The notes beneath the pieces are model-generated. The model was given only the letters and a program-made list of their open reading frames with translations, did no database searches and had not been told where the DNA came from. 64,000 bases of DNA from Salmonella bongori NCTC 12419 (lineage in GTDB: Bacteria > Pseudomonadota > Gammaproteobacteria > Enterobacterales > Enterobacteriaceae): positions 4,154,001 to 4,218,000 of the forward strand of contig NC_015761.1 of NCBI RefSeq assembly GCF_000252995.1, read 5' to 3'. The position numbers were made by a program, and so were the translations under genes. Below are positions 37,201 to 46,736 of the stretch, one piece after another; position 1 is the first letter of the stretch, and every line of letters starts with the position of its first letter.

Positions 37201-40200
37201 TGACGCCGCTAAAGGTTGGCATCGTCTGATTAGTAAGATGACTGCCGGCTCCCCCGGTTTCGCTGGTGGTATCCAGTCCGCCGGTTAAATGGTCGGGAGC
37301 GGTGGTGTCAATCGTGATGGTTGCCATCGACGATGTTGTATTGTTTGCACTATCGGTGGCAGTGACCGTGTAATGATACGTGCCATCCGTTAAGGCGTGA
37401 GTCAGCGGGATAGCCCATTCCCCGTCTGCGTTCGCTGTGGTGATGTACCTGTTACCGCCAATTATGAGTGTAATAGTTGCATTGGCGTCAGCGGTTCCCG
37501 TTAGTGTGGGCGTGGTATTACTGGTGGTATTGTCGGCTTTCGTGCCAGAGTCTGTATCATGGCTAAGTCCGTTTATCTGAAGGTGCGATTCGCTGTCGAT
37601 AGTCACCTGCCCGGTCAGTGGCGGCGATTGGTTACCCGCTATGTCTTCGAGCGCGATCGTGTAATCATGAACGCCATCGCGCAATGGGTTGGTAATCGCC
37701 AGCATCCAGTTACCGTCCCGATCGGCTACGGTTTTATACGTTTTGCCGTCAATGGTGACGACGACCGTGACGCCAGCAGGCGCGGTGCCGGAAAAGTTAG
37801 GTTTTTTATTGCTGGTGAGGGTATCGTTGGTATCGCCGGTATTGCTGTGAACATCCAGGCCGCCAGTTACCGAACCGGTAATGTTTCCACTTTGAATATT
37901 CAGCGTACCGGTTGTTGGTGGGCTGATATTTTGCGCAAGGTCGGTAACGGAAACAGTATAATTATGCGTACCCGTATTTAATGGCGTGGTGACGGCCACT
38001 TCCCAGAGTCCTGTATTGTCCGCTACGACCGTATATGTTTGTCCATCAACCGTAAGCGTTACTGTAGCGCCTGGTTTCGTTTTGCCTGTAAACACGGGCG
38101 TTTTATTGTTAGTGATAAAATCACCCAACGTCCCACTGTCCGTAGCGACGCTGAGCCCTACCGTTGTGGTGGGCGGCGTATTATCAATGACAAACTGGCC
38201 GGTAATGGTGGATGAGGTGCCCGCTGTATTGGTGGCTGTCACGGTATAACTGTAGCTGTTGTTGGCCAGATCGGGGAGATGCAAAGTCCAGTTGCCATCA
38301 GCGGTAACGGTTGGCGTATAGATAACATCGTTGATTGTCACCGTCACGGTGGCGCCTGGCGTGGTTGTACCTTTTAACGTTTGATCATTGTGATTACTCC
38401 AGCCATTGGCGATATTCGGATCGGCGGTTGTGTCCAGTCCTCCCGTCAGCGCTATGCTGGAAGTATCTACGGTAAGGGTGCCGGTAACAGGAGTGGAAGC
38501 ATTACCTGCCTTATCAACGGTCGATATGGTGTAATCATAATTGCCGTCCCGTAGCGCTTCCGGCACGGTAAAGCTCCATTTACCGGCATTATTGGCGATT
38601 ACCGTGTAGGTTTGCCCGTTCAGCGTAATGGTTACTTTTAGACCGGCATCCGTGCGGCCACTAAACGTAGGTTTGGTGTTATTCGTGATGCCATCGTTCG
38701 GCGTACCGGTATCGCTGGTGCTGTCCAGACCGCCAGTTAAGTTTGGAGGAACGGAATCGTGGGTGATTCTGACGGTGTAGGTTGTTTCCAGACCATAGCT
38801 GTTTGTCACAGTAAGATTCCAGGTGTAATAGCCGCCCTGGGGGGTATCTGCCGGGAATTCTGACGCCGGTAACTGGATTTTCCAGTTACCATCCGCGTCA
38901 ACAACGGCAGTCAGAGGGGCTGGGCCTCCTACGCTCTTTCTGATAGTGATCGTATCGCCCGGATTACCGCGTCCGACGATAACTGGCGAAGTGCCTGTAT
39001 AGAAAATAGCGTTAGTTGAGCCAGCGGTACCAACGAGGTAATCCTCATGACCACCAAATTGCGTGGCGGGTGCATTGACGACATTGTTAATCGTGCCGTG
39101 AAATACGCCGCTATTTCCTGCACCATCGGTAGACGTTATGGTGTAATCATAACGTGTGTCAGGAAGAAGATTGGCATTCTGTAACAGGACTTCCCAGTTA
39201 CCATTACTGTCTGAAGTGGTTGAGTAACGTTTTCCGTTGATCTCTATGATCACTTCCTGATTGGGATCTGCTTTTCCACTGAACGTAGGGTTAGGCCAGC
39301 GGGAGGCAGAAGGGTCATTCGGCGTCGCATCGTTGGGCCTAAGTCCCCCGGTAATATCCGGTGGCGTCAGGTCTATTGTAAAGGAACCGTTATATGTTGT
39401 AACGGCGTGCCCGACAATCTCGGTCAGCTTGTAATGATACTCTCCTTCAACGAAAGGGCCGCCCGGTAGGGTAAAAGTCCAGGTGCCGTCGGCATTAACC
39501 GGAATCGTATATTCCTGTGCATTGAACTCAATGCGTAAGGTGGCGCCGATACTCGCTTTCCCGCTTAATGACGGTGAAGTATTTTGCGTCTGGTTGTTGC
39601 TCACCGTGCCGGTATCATCATCGGGAGAGATATACCCAACCAGCGTACTGATAGTCACCGTAGCGGTATGGGTGGTTTCTGTACCAAATTTATCCTTGAA
39701 CGTCAGCGTATAGTCATGAATTCCTGAACCCAGCGGTGCGCCGTCGGGGACCGTAAACGACCATTCTGTTCCTCCTGCCGTAATGGTAAGCGGATAGGTT
39801 TTACCGCCGATGGTAATGGTGCCACTCAGCTTGTCGTTGGCCTGACCTCCAGCGATGGTACCCTCCAGCGTTGGGCGGGTCACGGATGTCAAATTATCGC
39901 CTTTGGTATCGCTATCCGTTTCAGCAGAGAGTCCGCTGGTGATAGTCAGTTTACGCTTACAAATATAAATGGCGTCAGTGTTTGTCGTGGTATTGCCTGC
40001 GGCATCGGTTGCCGTCATGTAAAAGCGAACCGTGTTATAACTGCCGTTATCCGCTACCAGCCCCGCAGGGAGAGTGAATTTCCAGGTGCCGTCGCTGGCG
40101 ATATCCGTCACGTCGTAGGTTGTGTTATTAATACGAATGGTCAATTTTGAACCTGGCTCAACCCGCCCCGTCAATGTGGGGGTGAGATCGTTAGTCCAGT

Positions 40201-43200
40201 ATCGGTCTTTGTCGCCCGTATCGCTACCGCTGGCCAGCTCAGATCCTGTCAGCGTTGGCGCTTTATTATCAGTGATAACATTCCCTTTTGTGGAGGTTTC
40301 GTTTCCGGCTTTATCCGTGACGGTAACGGTATAACTGGCCGTGTAATTAGGCGGTAGCCCCCAGGTCGGGCCTTGCAGCGTCCAGGTTCCGTTATGGTCT
40401 GCTGTGGTGTTAAGTATTTGGCCATCTATATGTAACGTGATCGTCGCGCCAGGCTCGGTTTTCCCGGTAAATACGGGCCTGGTCGATTGGGTGATCATAT
40501 CCCCTTTGATACCGGTATCAGAATCGTCCGTTAAACCGACGGTGGACATAGGATTAAGGGTATCAATAAAAACATTATTCGTGGCGATGGCGGAGAGCCC
40601 GGTAGTGGTGTCCGTCGCGGTAACCGTATATTCGTTGAACCCTTCGTGCAATGGGTTTGTCACCTCAATAGACCAGCTGCCGTCGGCCGCCGCCGTGGTG
40701 GTATAACTTTGCCCTGCGATGGTCAGGACAATCACGGTATCCGGCGTAGCCTGCCCGACAATTTTTGGCGTATTGTTATTGGTAATATTGTCGCCCTTAG
40801 TGCCGCTGTCGCTATCCGTATCCAACTGCGCCATTACTTTAGGCGGGACAATGCCTGAGGGAACATAATTAAAATTGCCCGTTATCGTTGCCGTGTTCCC
40901 GGCGAGATCCTCTGAGGTCACGGTATACTCATTCAGGCCGGGAGCCGCATCTTTGGGTAAGGTCAGTTTCCACCTTCCGGAATTATCTACGGAAGCTGTA
41001 TAGGTCGCGCCTTTTATGGTGACGGTGACGAGGCTGCCGGGTTCGGCCATACCGCTGAGCGTTGGGCGAACAAGCTGGGTCGTCGTATTCCCCACAGTCC
41101 CTTCCATCACGCTGGAAAGGTCAAGCCCACCGCTGAGTTGGGAAACGGTATCAACAGTAAACTGATGTTCGCTACTTGAGGTATTGCCCGCTTTATCGGT
41201 GGTGACGACCGTATAAGTATAAGTTGCATCAGTAAGGTCGTTCGGCATCGCATATTGCCAGACGCCATCAGCGCCGGCTGTCAGAGTATGACTTACGCCG
41301 TTAAAAATAATTTCTACGCTGGCCTCGGGTTCTGTCGTGCCGGTAAGGATAGGGCGGATAACCTGAGTAATGCCATCCTGCGCACTCTGTCCACTATCTG
41401 ATGCTTCGTCTAATCCTGCATCAGATGAAGGTGGTGTGGTGTCCACGGTAATCGTCCCCGTTGCGATCGCGCTGCTTCCCACCGCATTCTTTACTTGTAC
41501 CGTATATTCATAGGTTTCATCCGCAAGCGCATCCGGGAGCGTTAAGGACCAGCTACCGTCCGCACCCACGACGACGGGATAGTCGACATGATTAATGGTA
41601 AAAATAACGGTGGTATTTGGTGTCGCCGTACCGTGGAAGGTTGGCTGATTAACCTGGGTGATATTATCGCTGTTGCTGACACCGCTGTCATCGCTGTCCA
41701 GCAAGCTGACGGTGATTTCCGGCCGACTGGTATCAATAACCAGGGTTATACTCCCTGCGGTTTCGCTCATATTTCCTGCGCTATCTTTTGCCACAACGGT
41801 GACGTCATAGCGTCCATCTGCCAGCGGTGTATCCAGCGTGAGCTGCCAGTCGCCATTTTCATCGGCCTGCAGGGTATAAACGTGATCGTCAACAGTCACC
41901 AATACTTGCGTGTGGGGGGCAGACTTTCCGTACAGAGTGGGCGTTGTTATATTGGTGATGTTGTCGCCTGAATCACCCGAATCGCTGTTAACGTCAAGGG
42001 CCACTGTGGGCGCTGGCGGTGGCGTCGTATCAAGTGTAAAACGGCCTTCTAAAGGCGAAGAGGTGTTATTTCCGGCCGCATCGGTGACTGAAAGCGTATA
42101 AACATGCTCGCCATCATCTAATACCAGATCTTCTGGCACTTTCCAGGCCCATAGCCCGTTTTCATCAGCCCGTACAGAAAACGATTTGCCGGCAAGTGTA
42201 ACGGTAACCACGGCAAAAGGTTTCGTGCTCCCGGTTAATACTGGATGGGGATTATTGGTAATGCCGTCAGCATCACTGCTACCAGTATCTGACTCTGCGG
42301 ATAATGTTGCCGTAACCGTCGGGAGTTGGGTATCAATAGTGACGGTACCGGTTTGCGTGGCGGTATTGCCCGCGATATCGGTTATGGTGACAGTAAAGTC
42401 ATAGCTGCCGTCGTCGAGCGCCGGGGTGATTTTAAGTTCCCACTGTCCCTGCTGGTCGGCGGTGACTTCATAGACGTGGCCATTCAGGGTGAGCATCACG
42501 TCCGCGCTGGGTTCGGTTTTACCGGTCAATACGGGCTCGGGAATATTCGTCAGAAAATCGTCCTGTTGTCCGGTATCCGTGGCGTCGGATAACGCAAACG
42601 TGACGTCAGGCGCAGTGGCATCAATCGTGACGCTGTTAGTCACCGTGGCGGTATTGCCTGCATCATCGGTGGCGGTAACCTGGTAATGGTAGACACCATC
42701 AGGCAAATTTGTGCCCGGAGATAAGGACCAGAACCCCTCAGCGTTGGTCACCGTAGTTAATGTCATCCCACCTATGGTGACATTAATAATGGACCCCGGT
42801 TCGGAGGTTCCCTGAAGTACGGGCTTGGCATTATTTGTTATTGAATCACCTGTAAGGCCGGAGTCTGACAGAGGATCAAGCGAGGCAGTCAGTCCGGTAA
42901 TTTCGCTATCAATCACGATGGTGGTGGTGGACGTTGCCGTTTTGCCGCTGCTATCGGTAATGGTAAAGCTTACGTCATAATGACCATCCGGCAGGGCGGA
43001 AGGGAGTTGTAATGTCCATTTCCCATCTTTGTCGACGGTTAGCGGATAATGTGTTTTGTCGATGATAAGACTTGCCGTTGCGTCTGGTGTGGCATTCCCG
43101 CTAAAGGTAGGGGTAGTAATGTTGGTTATCCCATCTCCTTTTTTGCCAGAGTCCCATTTCGCATCCAACTTACCGGTAATAAACAGGGGAACTTCCGGGG

Positions 43201-43843
43201 TGGGTAACGATGCCTGGGTTTTTTCCGCCTGCTCTCCTGATGACGAACTGGATGAAGAGGACGAGGCAGGAGGAGGTGGTGGTGTGGCTACGCTATTTTG
43301 TACCTCCTCTTCTGTTGGTTTTAAATTTTTCGACAATTCTTGTTTTACTTTCTTATCAACAATCTCTTTTTTTTCCGCAGAAAGTTCGTTTTTTTCGAGC
43401 TTTATATTTTTTTTCTGTTCTTCAGTGCGTGCTTTGAGAAGTACTTCATACTCTTTAATTTTTTGTTGTAAGGCAGCTTCTAAGGATTTATTCGCCTCGA
43501 CAGATGTCTCCTGAGTCTCTTCATCTGCTTTCTCATTATTGGTTTCAATAGTGGATTCTTCGCTTTTTAACATATCAGCAAGGTATACCGTATCTAAACC
43601 AAGCTGATAGGTTTTTATAGATGAGATAACATGATCCTGATTAATTGTTTTTCCCGAAGAGTCGCGTAATTCAATATTGCCCAGAACCAGGTTAGTTAAG
43701 CCATCTTTTAATGTTGTGGTATTACCGTCAGCGGTAGTGACTATCAGGTCAAAACCACTGACTTTATACGATTTAATATCCGTAACACTCTCAGGTTTAA
43801 CGTTCGGTTTTTCAGTCGAAGAGATATCATTTTTCGTCGTCAT
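34250..43843 (-). CDS. Giant SiiE/BapA-type Ig-repeat adhesin, type I secretion substrate
   Basis: A 3197-residue non-fimbrial adhesin. Residues about 22-95 form a beta-rich N-terminal region; about 108-180 is a highly charged predicted coiled coil; about 188-203 is a Pro/Ser linker. From about 223 to 3140 follow some 30 bacterial Ig-like modules of about 95-100 residues. Each opens with a pattern like SDTGxxGDNIT, then TPTFxGxTEPxA, GxWxxTLP, YxYTVxAxDxAGN and a closing IDTTPP; these Asp-rich linkers fit Ca2+ binding between domains. There is no signal peptide; a short C-terminal tail after the last module ends YTASVEEEHYTL and probably holds the secretion signal. The layout, including the coiled coil near the N-terminus, matches SiiE of SPI-4 (about 5.5 thousand residues) but is shorter. 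AGGAAA precedes the ATG at 43843. The divergent operon encodes the matching exporter. Confidence 0.9.
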   Translation of the reverse strand: MTTKNDISSTEKPNVKPESVTDIKSYKVSGFDLIVTTADGNTTTLKDGLTNLVLGNIELRDSSGKTINQDHVISSIKTYQLGLDTVYLADMLKSEESTIETNNEKADEETQETSVEANKSLEAALQQKIKEYEVLLKARTEEQKKNIKLEKNELSAEKKEIVDKKVKQELSKNLKPTEEEVQNSVATPPPPPASSSSSSSSSGEQAEKTQASLPTPEVPLFITGKLDAKWDSGKKGDGITNITTPTFSGNATPDATASLIIDKTHYPLTVDKDGKWTLQLPSALPDGHYDVSFTITDSSGKTATSTTTIVIDSEITGLTASLDPLSDSGLTGDSITNNAKPVLQGTSEPGSIINVTIGGMTLTTVTNAEGFWSLSPGTNLPDGVYHYQVTATDDAGNTATVTNSVTIDATAPDVTFALSDATDTGQQDDFLTNIPEPVLTGKTEPSADVMLTLNGHVYEVTADQQGQWELKITPALDDGSYDFTVTITDIAGNTATQTGTVTIDTQLPTVTATLSAESDTGSSDADGITNNPHPVLTGSTKPFAVVTVTLAGKSFSVRADENGLWAWKVPEDLVLDDGEHVYTLSVTDAAGNNTSSPLEGRFTLDTTPPPAPTVALDVNSDSGDSGDNITNITTPTLYGKSAPHTQVLVTVDDHVYTLQADENGDWQLTLDTPLADGRYDVTVVAKDSAGNMSETAGSITLVIDTSRPEITVSLLDSDDSGVSNSDNITQVNQPTFHGTATPNTTVIFTINHVDYPVVVGADGSWSLTLPDALADETYEYTVQVKNAVGSSAIATGTITVDTTPPSSDAGLDEASDSGQSAQDGITQVIRPILTGTTEPEASVEIIFNGVSHTLTAGADGVWQYAMPNDLTDATYTYTVVTTDKAGNTSSSEHQFTVDTVSQLSGGLDLSSVMEGTVGNTTTQLVRPTLSGMAEPGSLVTVTIKGATYTASVDNSGRWKLTLPKDAAPGLNEYTVTSEDLAGNTATITGNFNYVPSGIVPPKVMAQLDTDSDSGTKGDNITNNNTPKIVGQATPDTVIVLTIAGQSYTTTAAADGSWSIEVTNPLHEGFNEYTVTATDTTTGLSAIATNNVFIDTLNPMSTVGLTDDSDTGIKGDMITQSTRPVFTGKTEPGATITLHIDGQILNTTADHNGTWTLQGPTWGLPPNYTASYTVTVTDKAGNETSTKGNVITDNKAPTLTGSELASGSDTGDKDRYWTNDLTPTLTGRVEPGSKLTIRINNTTYDVTDIASDGTWKFTLPAGLVADNGSYNTVRFYMTATDAAGNTTTNTDAIYICKRKLTITSGLSAETDSDTKGDNLTSVTRPTLEGTIAGGQANDKLSGTITIGGKTYPLTITAGGTEWSFTVPDGAPLGSGIHDYTLTFKDKFGTETTHTATVTISTLVGYISPDDDTGTVSNNQTQNTSPSLSGKASIGATLRIEFNAQEYTIPVNADGTWTFTLPGGPFVEGEYHYKLTEIVGHAVTTYNGSFTIDLTPPDITGGLRPNDATPNDPSASRWPNPTFSGKADPNQEVIIEINGKRYSTTSDSNGNWEVLLQNANLLPDTRYDYTITSTDGAGNSGVFHGTINNVVNAPATQFGGHEDYLVGTAGSTNAIFYTGTSPVIVGRGNPGDTITIRKSVGGPAPLTAVVDADGNWKIQLPASEFPADTPQGGYYTWNLTVTNSYGLETTYTVRITHDSVPPNLTGGLDSTSDTGTPNDGITNNTKPTFSGRTDAGLKVTITLNGQTYTVIANNAGKWSFTVPEALRDGNYDYTISTVDKAGNASTPVTGTLTVDTSSIALTGGLDTTADPNIANGWSNHNDQTLKGTTTPGATVTVTINDVIYTPTVTADGNWTLHLPDLANNSYSYTVTATNTAGTSSTITGQFVIDNTPPTTTVGLSVATDSGTLGDFITNNKTPVFTGKTKPGATVTLTVDGQTYTVVADNTGLWEVAVTTPLNTGTHNYTVSVTDLAQNISPPTTGTLNIQSGNITGSVTGGLDVHSNTGDTNDTLTSNKKPNFSGTAPAGVTVVVTIDGKTYKTVADRDGNWMLAITNPLRDGVHDYTIALEDIAGNQSPPLTGQVTIDSESHLQINGLSHDTDSGTKADNTTSNTTPTLTGTADANATITLIIGGNRYITTANADGEWAIPLTHALTDGTYHYTVTATDSANNTTSSMATITIDTTAPDHLTGGLDTTSETGGAGSHLTNQTMPTFSGVTENGATVTLMINGKTYTTVAGENGKWSITLPTAGKLADGSYPYTITVTDASGNTSNAQVNGNVTVQHTPPSANAGLHAGSDSSVTGEQVTNNTQPVLSGKTAPGASIVIVYAGVNYPIPVDAAGNWTFQIPTTLTDGAYTYQVLATDNAGNESRYEGAFTIDTTPPDAPVAALAEIADSGVKGDDITHIKNPTFAGTAEANATVILTINGKDYTAQAGSDGAWTITLPVSHSLPDGTYQYTVLAQDAAGNQSASTAGSVIINTAAPTVPTGGLTHDPDASTGTDNTTNVTTPTFSGKADPHSVVILRINDKAYEIQAGNDGAWKFTLPAEDSLTEGTYEYTLQSKNAIGNTSAEQAGSVIIDTTPPTAPTASLAPGYDTGVDDDNITRITTPKFTGKAEPGATITLSINNKTYECPTADDGTWAFTLPTADALTTGNYAYTVLATDTAGNVSATTHGSITIDLTLPAVPNGGLDIESDTGNTGDNITRADLPTFSGTAEPNIIVILTINNKSYDVPVNNDGTWRFTLPAEDKLNDGSYDFTLHGKNIAGTTSEAFTGSITIDTTPPTPVTGELSDDTDTGTKNDGITSVSTPTFTGTTEPDAIIILTINNKTYEIQADTHGAWRFTLPTENALPDDTYIYTVQAKDAAGNTSTPTSGSLTIDSTAPAAPTGALTENSDTGDKGDNITSDKTPTFTGATEPGATIILTLNQKTYTFQAENDGRWEFTLPDADALDDSVYRYTVQAKDQAGNASSLSTGWLTIDSTPPVLSMEGNSDTGAGGDNITNINTPTFIGASEAHATIKLTIDNKDFITTADETGKWSITLDQPLNDGAYDYTITAKDAAGNENTLNERLTIDTQPPAEPTLGSTASGVDNTVTLKGVVEANQDIQVKVTVNDTDYTASVDNDTGNWHVSVPQSAIHSGENAYTITATDPAGNSGTINGTFTSTPPADNSVNNSSDAAEMASLSEATLYTASVEEEHYTL

Positions 43844-44069
43844 GCTGTCGATTTCCTGAATATAGCTAAGGGTGGATCCCCAAAATGGTTTTGATAGTAA
43901 GCTAACTTTTCTTTTTCAGAGACCTAATTTTACCTGTCAATAAACATGAAATAAATTAAGTAGTACCTTAATGGTCTAAAAATGCAACATCTCAAGCCTA
44001 TGCTTATATGTCAGAATGGCGTTAGATATTTATAATCAAATTACTGTTAACAATATTTAAGATGGCCGT
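43844..44069. promoter_or_regulatory. Divergent control region between adhesin and exporter operon
   Basis: 226 AT-rich bases must carry both promoters. It contains a perfect inverted repeat ATTAAG-N6-CTTAAT (43955-43972) that could bind a regulator. I cannot recognise HilA, RtsA or other sites with confidence. Confidence 0.5.
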
Positions 44070-44516
44070 ATGAGTGCAGAGGAAAATAATGGCGATGAAG
44101 AACTGGCGCCGATGGTTGATGGGTTAAGTGGGGCACTTTGTATACTAATACTGGTCTCCACAGTATTTATGTTATCAGGAACAGATTCGCTTGTAACATC
44201 GGATGGGGGAGCATTAAAGTTCAGAGATTCATTCACGGATCTCAGTAAGAACACTATTTACTATAGTGGGGCTGTTTCACTTTCGTCTACCGATTTGTAT
44301 CAAACCCGTAAGCATCTCATTGACTCAGGAAAGAAAAAAATCACGTTTTATGGTGCGGTGTCTGAATCTATAGAAAATTACAAGGCGAAAAATACATTTA
44401 ATCTATTGAAAATTTATACGGACTTAAAATTACCATCTGATATAGAAGTCGATTTCCGAGAAGGAAACGTCTCACAGTGTGGAAAAAACCTGTCGTGTAT
44501 TTACTGGAGCTATTAA
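44070..44516 (+). CDS. SiiA/MotB-like single-span proton-channel subunit
   Basis: A 148-residue inner-membrane protein. A short cytoplasmic N-terminus leads into one membrane helix with an aspartate at its mouth (LAPMVDGLSGALCILILVS, Asp 17), followed by a periplasmic domain. SiiA of SPI-4 has the same arrangement, with its essential Asp 13 in a PSFVD context, like MotB. In SPI-4, SiiA and SiiB form a proton channel that controls adhesion by SiiE. This protein is shorter than SiiA (about 210 residues, from memory). It is the first gene of the exporter operon. Confidence 0.78.
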   Translation: MSAEENNGDEELAPMVDGLSGALCILILVSTVFMLSGTDSLVTSDGGALKFRDSFTDLSKNTIYYSGAVSLSSTDLYQTRKHLIDSGKKKITFYGAVSESIENYKAKNTFNLLKIYTDLKLPSDIEVDFREGNVSQCGKNLSCIYWSY

Positions 44517-44520
44517 ACAA

Positions 44521-45528
44521 ATGCATTTTCTGGGTCTGATTTTTTATATATTAACGGCTGCCTGCTATCTTTTGTTCCCTGCCATCAAAAACATGGTTAA
44601 TCAGGCTGCTTTTCTGGCACCACAAATTACTTATGCTTGTGGGGTATTGTTTGTATTACCGCTATTCCTGTTTTTAACGCATTGGATATTCAGATTAAAG
44701 GCCCGAAGATACTATGCCTTACTGGCAACGCAAACGAAGTTGGCGGCGTCAGTTGCGGTTTCATTGGGACTTATCGGTACCTTTATGGGGTTAACCGATA
44801 TGGTATCCGCTATTGCAGGTTCGCTGGGGGGAGAAGGCGACCTGGCAGCAAAAATGGGGGCTATGATTTCATCGATTTCATCAGCTCTGACGGCAATGTC
44901 ATTTGCGTTCCTGACGTCTATATTAGGTGTTGCTGTTTCAGTATTACTTCTGGTCAGTCTTAATTTTTGGGAATTTTACTACGAAACTGAGAATCACGCT
45001 GACAATGAATCGGGGAAAAAGCCTTCGGAGGACGAACTACACGCGTTACTCAACCGGGTTATGTTGCTCGAAGAGATTAACACCAATATCGCCACTAAAT
45101 TGGTCTGTATACCTGATAATACCAACCTGACGGAACTATTGGTTGTGAACAGCAATGTGATGGCAGAGAGCTTACAGCAAATAAACACGGCCATAAGCCA
45201 TCTACAAACAATAGCAAAAACATCTGCAGAACTTAATGATAAGGCATTTTCAAGTATCAATACCTCACTCATGGATGTTAATCAAAGCAATATGCTGATA
45301 AATGAAAGAATAACATCTGGCAACGAACAATTAATGGAATTGAACGTCGGTATCAACACCCTGGTCTCGTTAATGAAGAAAAATGCTGAATTCATTGAAA
45401 AGATGGAAAGCATGAAGGCAGATCAACTGAAAGTTATTAGCGACAGGCAAGAGGCTCATTTCCACGAACAATATAAATTTAAGAAAAAACTACAACAAGT
45501 TGTAGAGGTGTTGACGAATGAGAGCTAA
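44521..45528 (+). CDS. SiiB/MotA/ExbB-like proton-channel subunit
   Basis: Predicted partner of the preceding protein. I use the ATG at 44521, behind GGAG and just after the previous stop; an in-frame ATG at 44479 would overlap that gene. The 335 residues contain two N-terminal membrane helices, then two more around VAVSLGLIGTFMGLTDMV and SFAFLTSILGVAVSVLLLV, which follow the MotA/TolQ/ExbB pattern. The C-terminal half is a long predicted coiled coil rich in Asn, Ser and Glu. SiiB of SPI-4 occupies the same relative place. It overlaps the next gene by 11 bases. Confidence 0.8.
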   Translation: MHFLGLIFYILTAACYLLFPAIKNMVNQAAFLAPQITYACGVLFVLPLFLFLTHWIFRLKARRYYALLATQTKLAASVAVSLGLIGTFMGLTDMVSAIAGSLGGEGDLAAKMGAMISSISSALTAMSFAFLTSILGVAVSVLLLVSLNFWEFYYETENHADNESGKKPSEDELHALLNRVMLLEEINTNIATKLVCIPDNTNLTELLVVNSNVMAESLQQINTAISHLQTIAKTSAELNDKAFSSINTSLMDVNQSNMLINERITSGNEQLMELNVGINTLVSLMKKNAEFIEKMESMKADQLKVISDRQEAHFHEQYKFKKKLQQVVEVLTNES

Positions 45529-46735
45529 TTTTAGCATTATAGGATGTTTGTTTTTTAGTCCATTTGCTTTAGCCAGTGAGGGGACTTTACATTATTCTGA
45601 ATTTGTTAATGAAATGTATCGAGAATCAGGGGGGATTAGAGCCAAAGCGTTAGAGTTGGAGGCAGAGTTATTGCGTGCGAAACAAACTGATTTATATTTT
45701 ATGCCGAAGGTTTCTGCAGAAAGTAAGTATAAATCAGATACCACCCGTGGTGATATAACTGATTCTAAAGTAACAGCGAGCTCTTTAATTTTTAGCACAA
45801 CGATCGCTGATCGCTTTAAAGAAAAAAATAGTCGGGTTCATGGCGCAGAGTTATCCTTATTGAAAGAAAAAGAGAACCTGTATAAAACGTTAGTAGAGAA
45901 TTTGATTGGTATTAAATATTACAATAATCTTGAGTTGAAGGCAGCGAGTCTGGAGCAAACCGCCGTCGAATTATACCAACAAATTGAGGGGCGATATATA
46001 TCAGGTATTGCTAAGGCAAGCGATGTTGAACAGGCTCGCCTGTTGATTCAAAAAATAAAAACAGAATCAGAAAGTATTAATAAAGAGATTGAGTTGCTTA
46101 AATCTAATATAGAACTGGCAACCGGCATTGCTTTTCCTGCTCAGGGGGTTTATCTACCTGATAATATCATAGATAAAATAAACAGTTATACAATAAATGA
46201 GAAGAAAATTTATAATAACCTCGATTACAAATTGTTGAACGAGCAGGCTGACACAGCAAAATTTAACGCATGGCAGCAGGATTCATTGGTTCAGGTGAGT
46301 CTGGTTGCGGAAGAACGATATAATAACAGCCAGCGTATAGATAAAGATTCCTGGGGAGGGATCCAGGTAACTGTTAATTTATTTGATTACGATAAGAAGA
46401 TTGCCAGGCAAACAGGGATTAAAGCATACCAGGTTTTAAAAACAAAGATGGACTTCAAATATAAAGAGCTACTGGCAAAGATGAAGTCCTTGCAATTGAC
46501 TATCAATTCAAATGAAAAGGAACTTCAAGGGTTGGTAGATCAAAGTAAAACGACGAAAGTAATTTTGGCTAATCAAAAAAGAGAATATAATATTTCACAG
46601 TCATCCTATTATGAGATGTTAAATACACAATATGATTATTTTGCTTTAGAGCGAAAGATCATTGAAATGAAGATAAGTGATACTATTAACAAAGTCTCTT
46701 TGTTACAGATCTCAGGCGAACTATTAAGTCTGTAA
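45518..46735 (+). CDS. SiiC-like TolC-family outer-membrane channel protein
   Basis: Outer-membrane exit duct of a type I secretion system, 405 residues. The signal peptide is MRANFSIIGCLFFSPFALA; the rest is the helical-hairpin repeat of the TolC family, with matched segments such as IEGRYISGIAKASDVEQARLLIQKIKTE in the first half and ILANQKREYNISQSSYYEMLNTQYDYFALERKI in the second. It is AT-rich like its operon neighbours. Its partner proteins follow directly. Confidence 0.85.
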   Translation: MRANFSIIGCLFFSPFALASEGTLHYSEFVNEMYRESGGIRAKALELEAELLRAKQTDLYFMPKVSAESKYKSDTTRGDITDSKVTASSLIFSTTIADRFKEKNSRVHGAELSLLKEKENLYKTLVENLIGIKYYNNLELKAASLEQTAVELYQQIEGRYISGIAKASDVEQARLLIQKIKTESESINKEIELLKSNIELATGIAFPAQGVYLPDNIIDKINSYTINEKKIYNNLDYKLLNEQADTAKFNAWQQDSLVQVSLVAEERYNNSQRIDKDSWGGIQVTVNLFDYDKKIARQTGIKAYQVLKTKMDFKYKELLAKMKSLQLTINSNEKELQGLVDQSKTTKVILANQKREYNISQSSYYEMLNTQYDYFALERKIIEMKISDTINKVSLLQISGELLSL

Positions 46736-46736
46736 T

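Noticed and set aside
34469..43514. Many plus-strand open frames of 60-150 codons opposite the adhesin
   Set aside because: They recur at the spacing of the Ig modules and are mirror images of the repeat coding strand; none has a credible start or protein family.
34250..43843. Regular repeats suggesting a CRISPR array or tandem DNA repeat
   Set aside because: The period of roughly 290-300 bases is coding, the repeats are diverged in DNA and conserved in protein, so they are Ig modules.
43955..43972. PmrA-box-like pair ATTAAG/CTTAAT before the adhesin
   Set aside because: The half sites form an inverted repeat with a 6-base spacer, not the direct repeat with five bases that PmrA needs.
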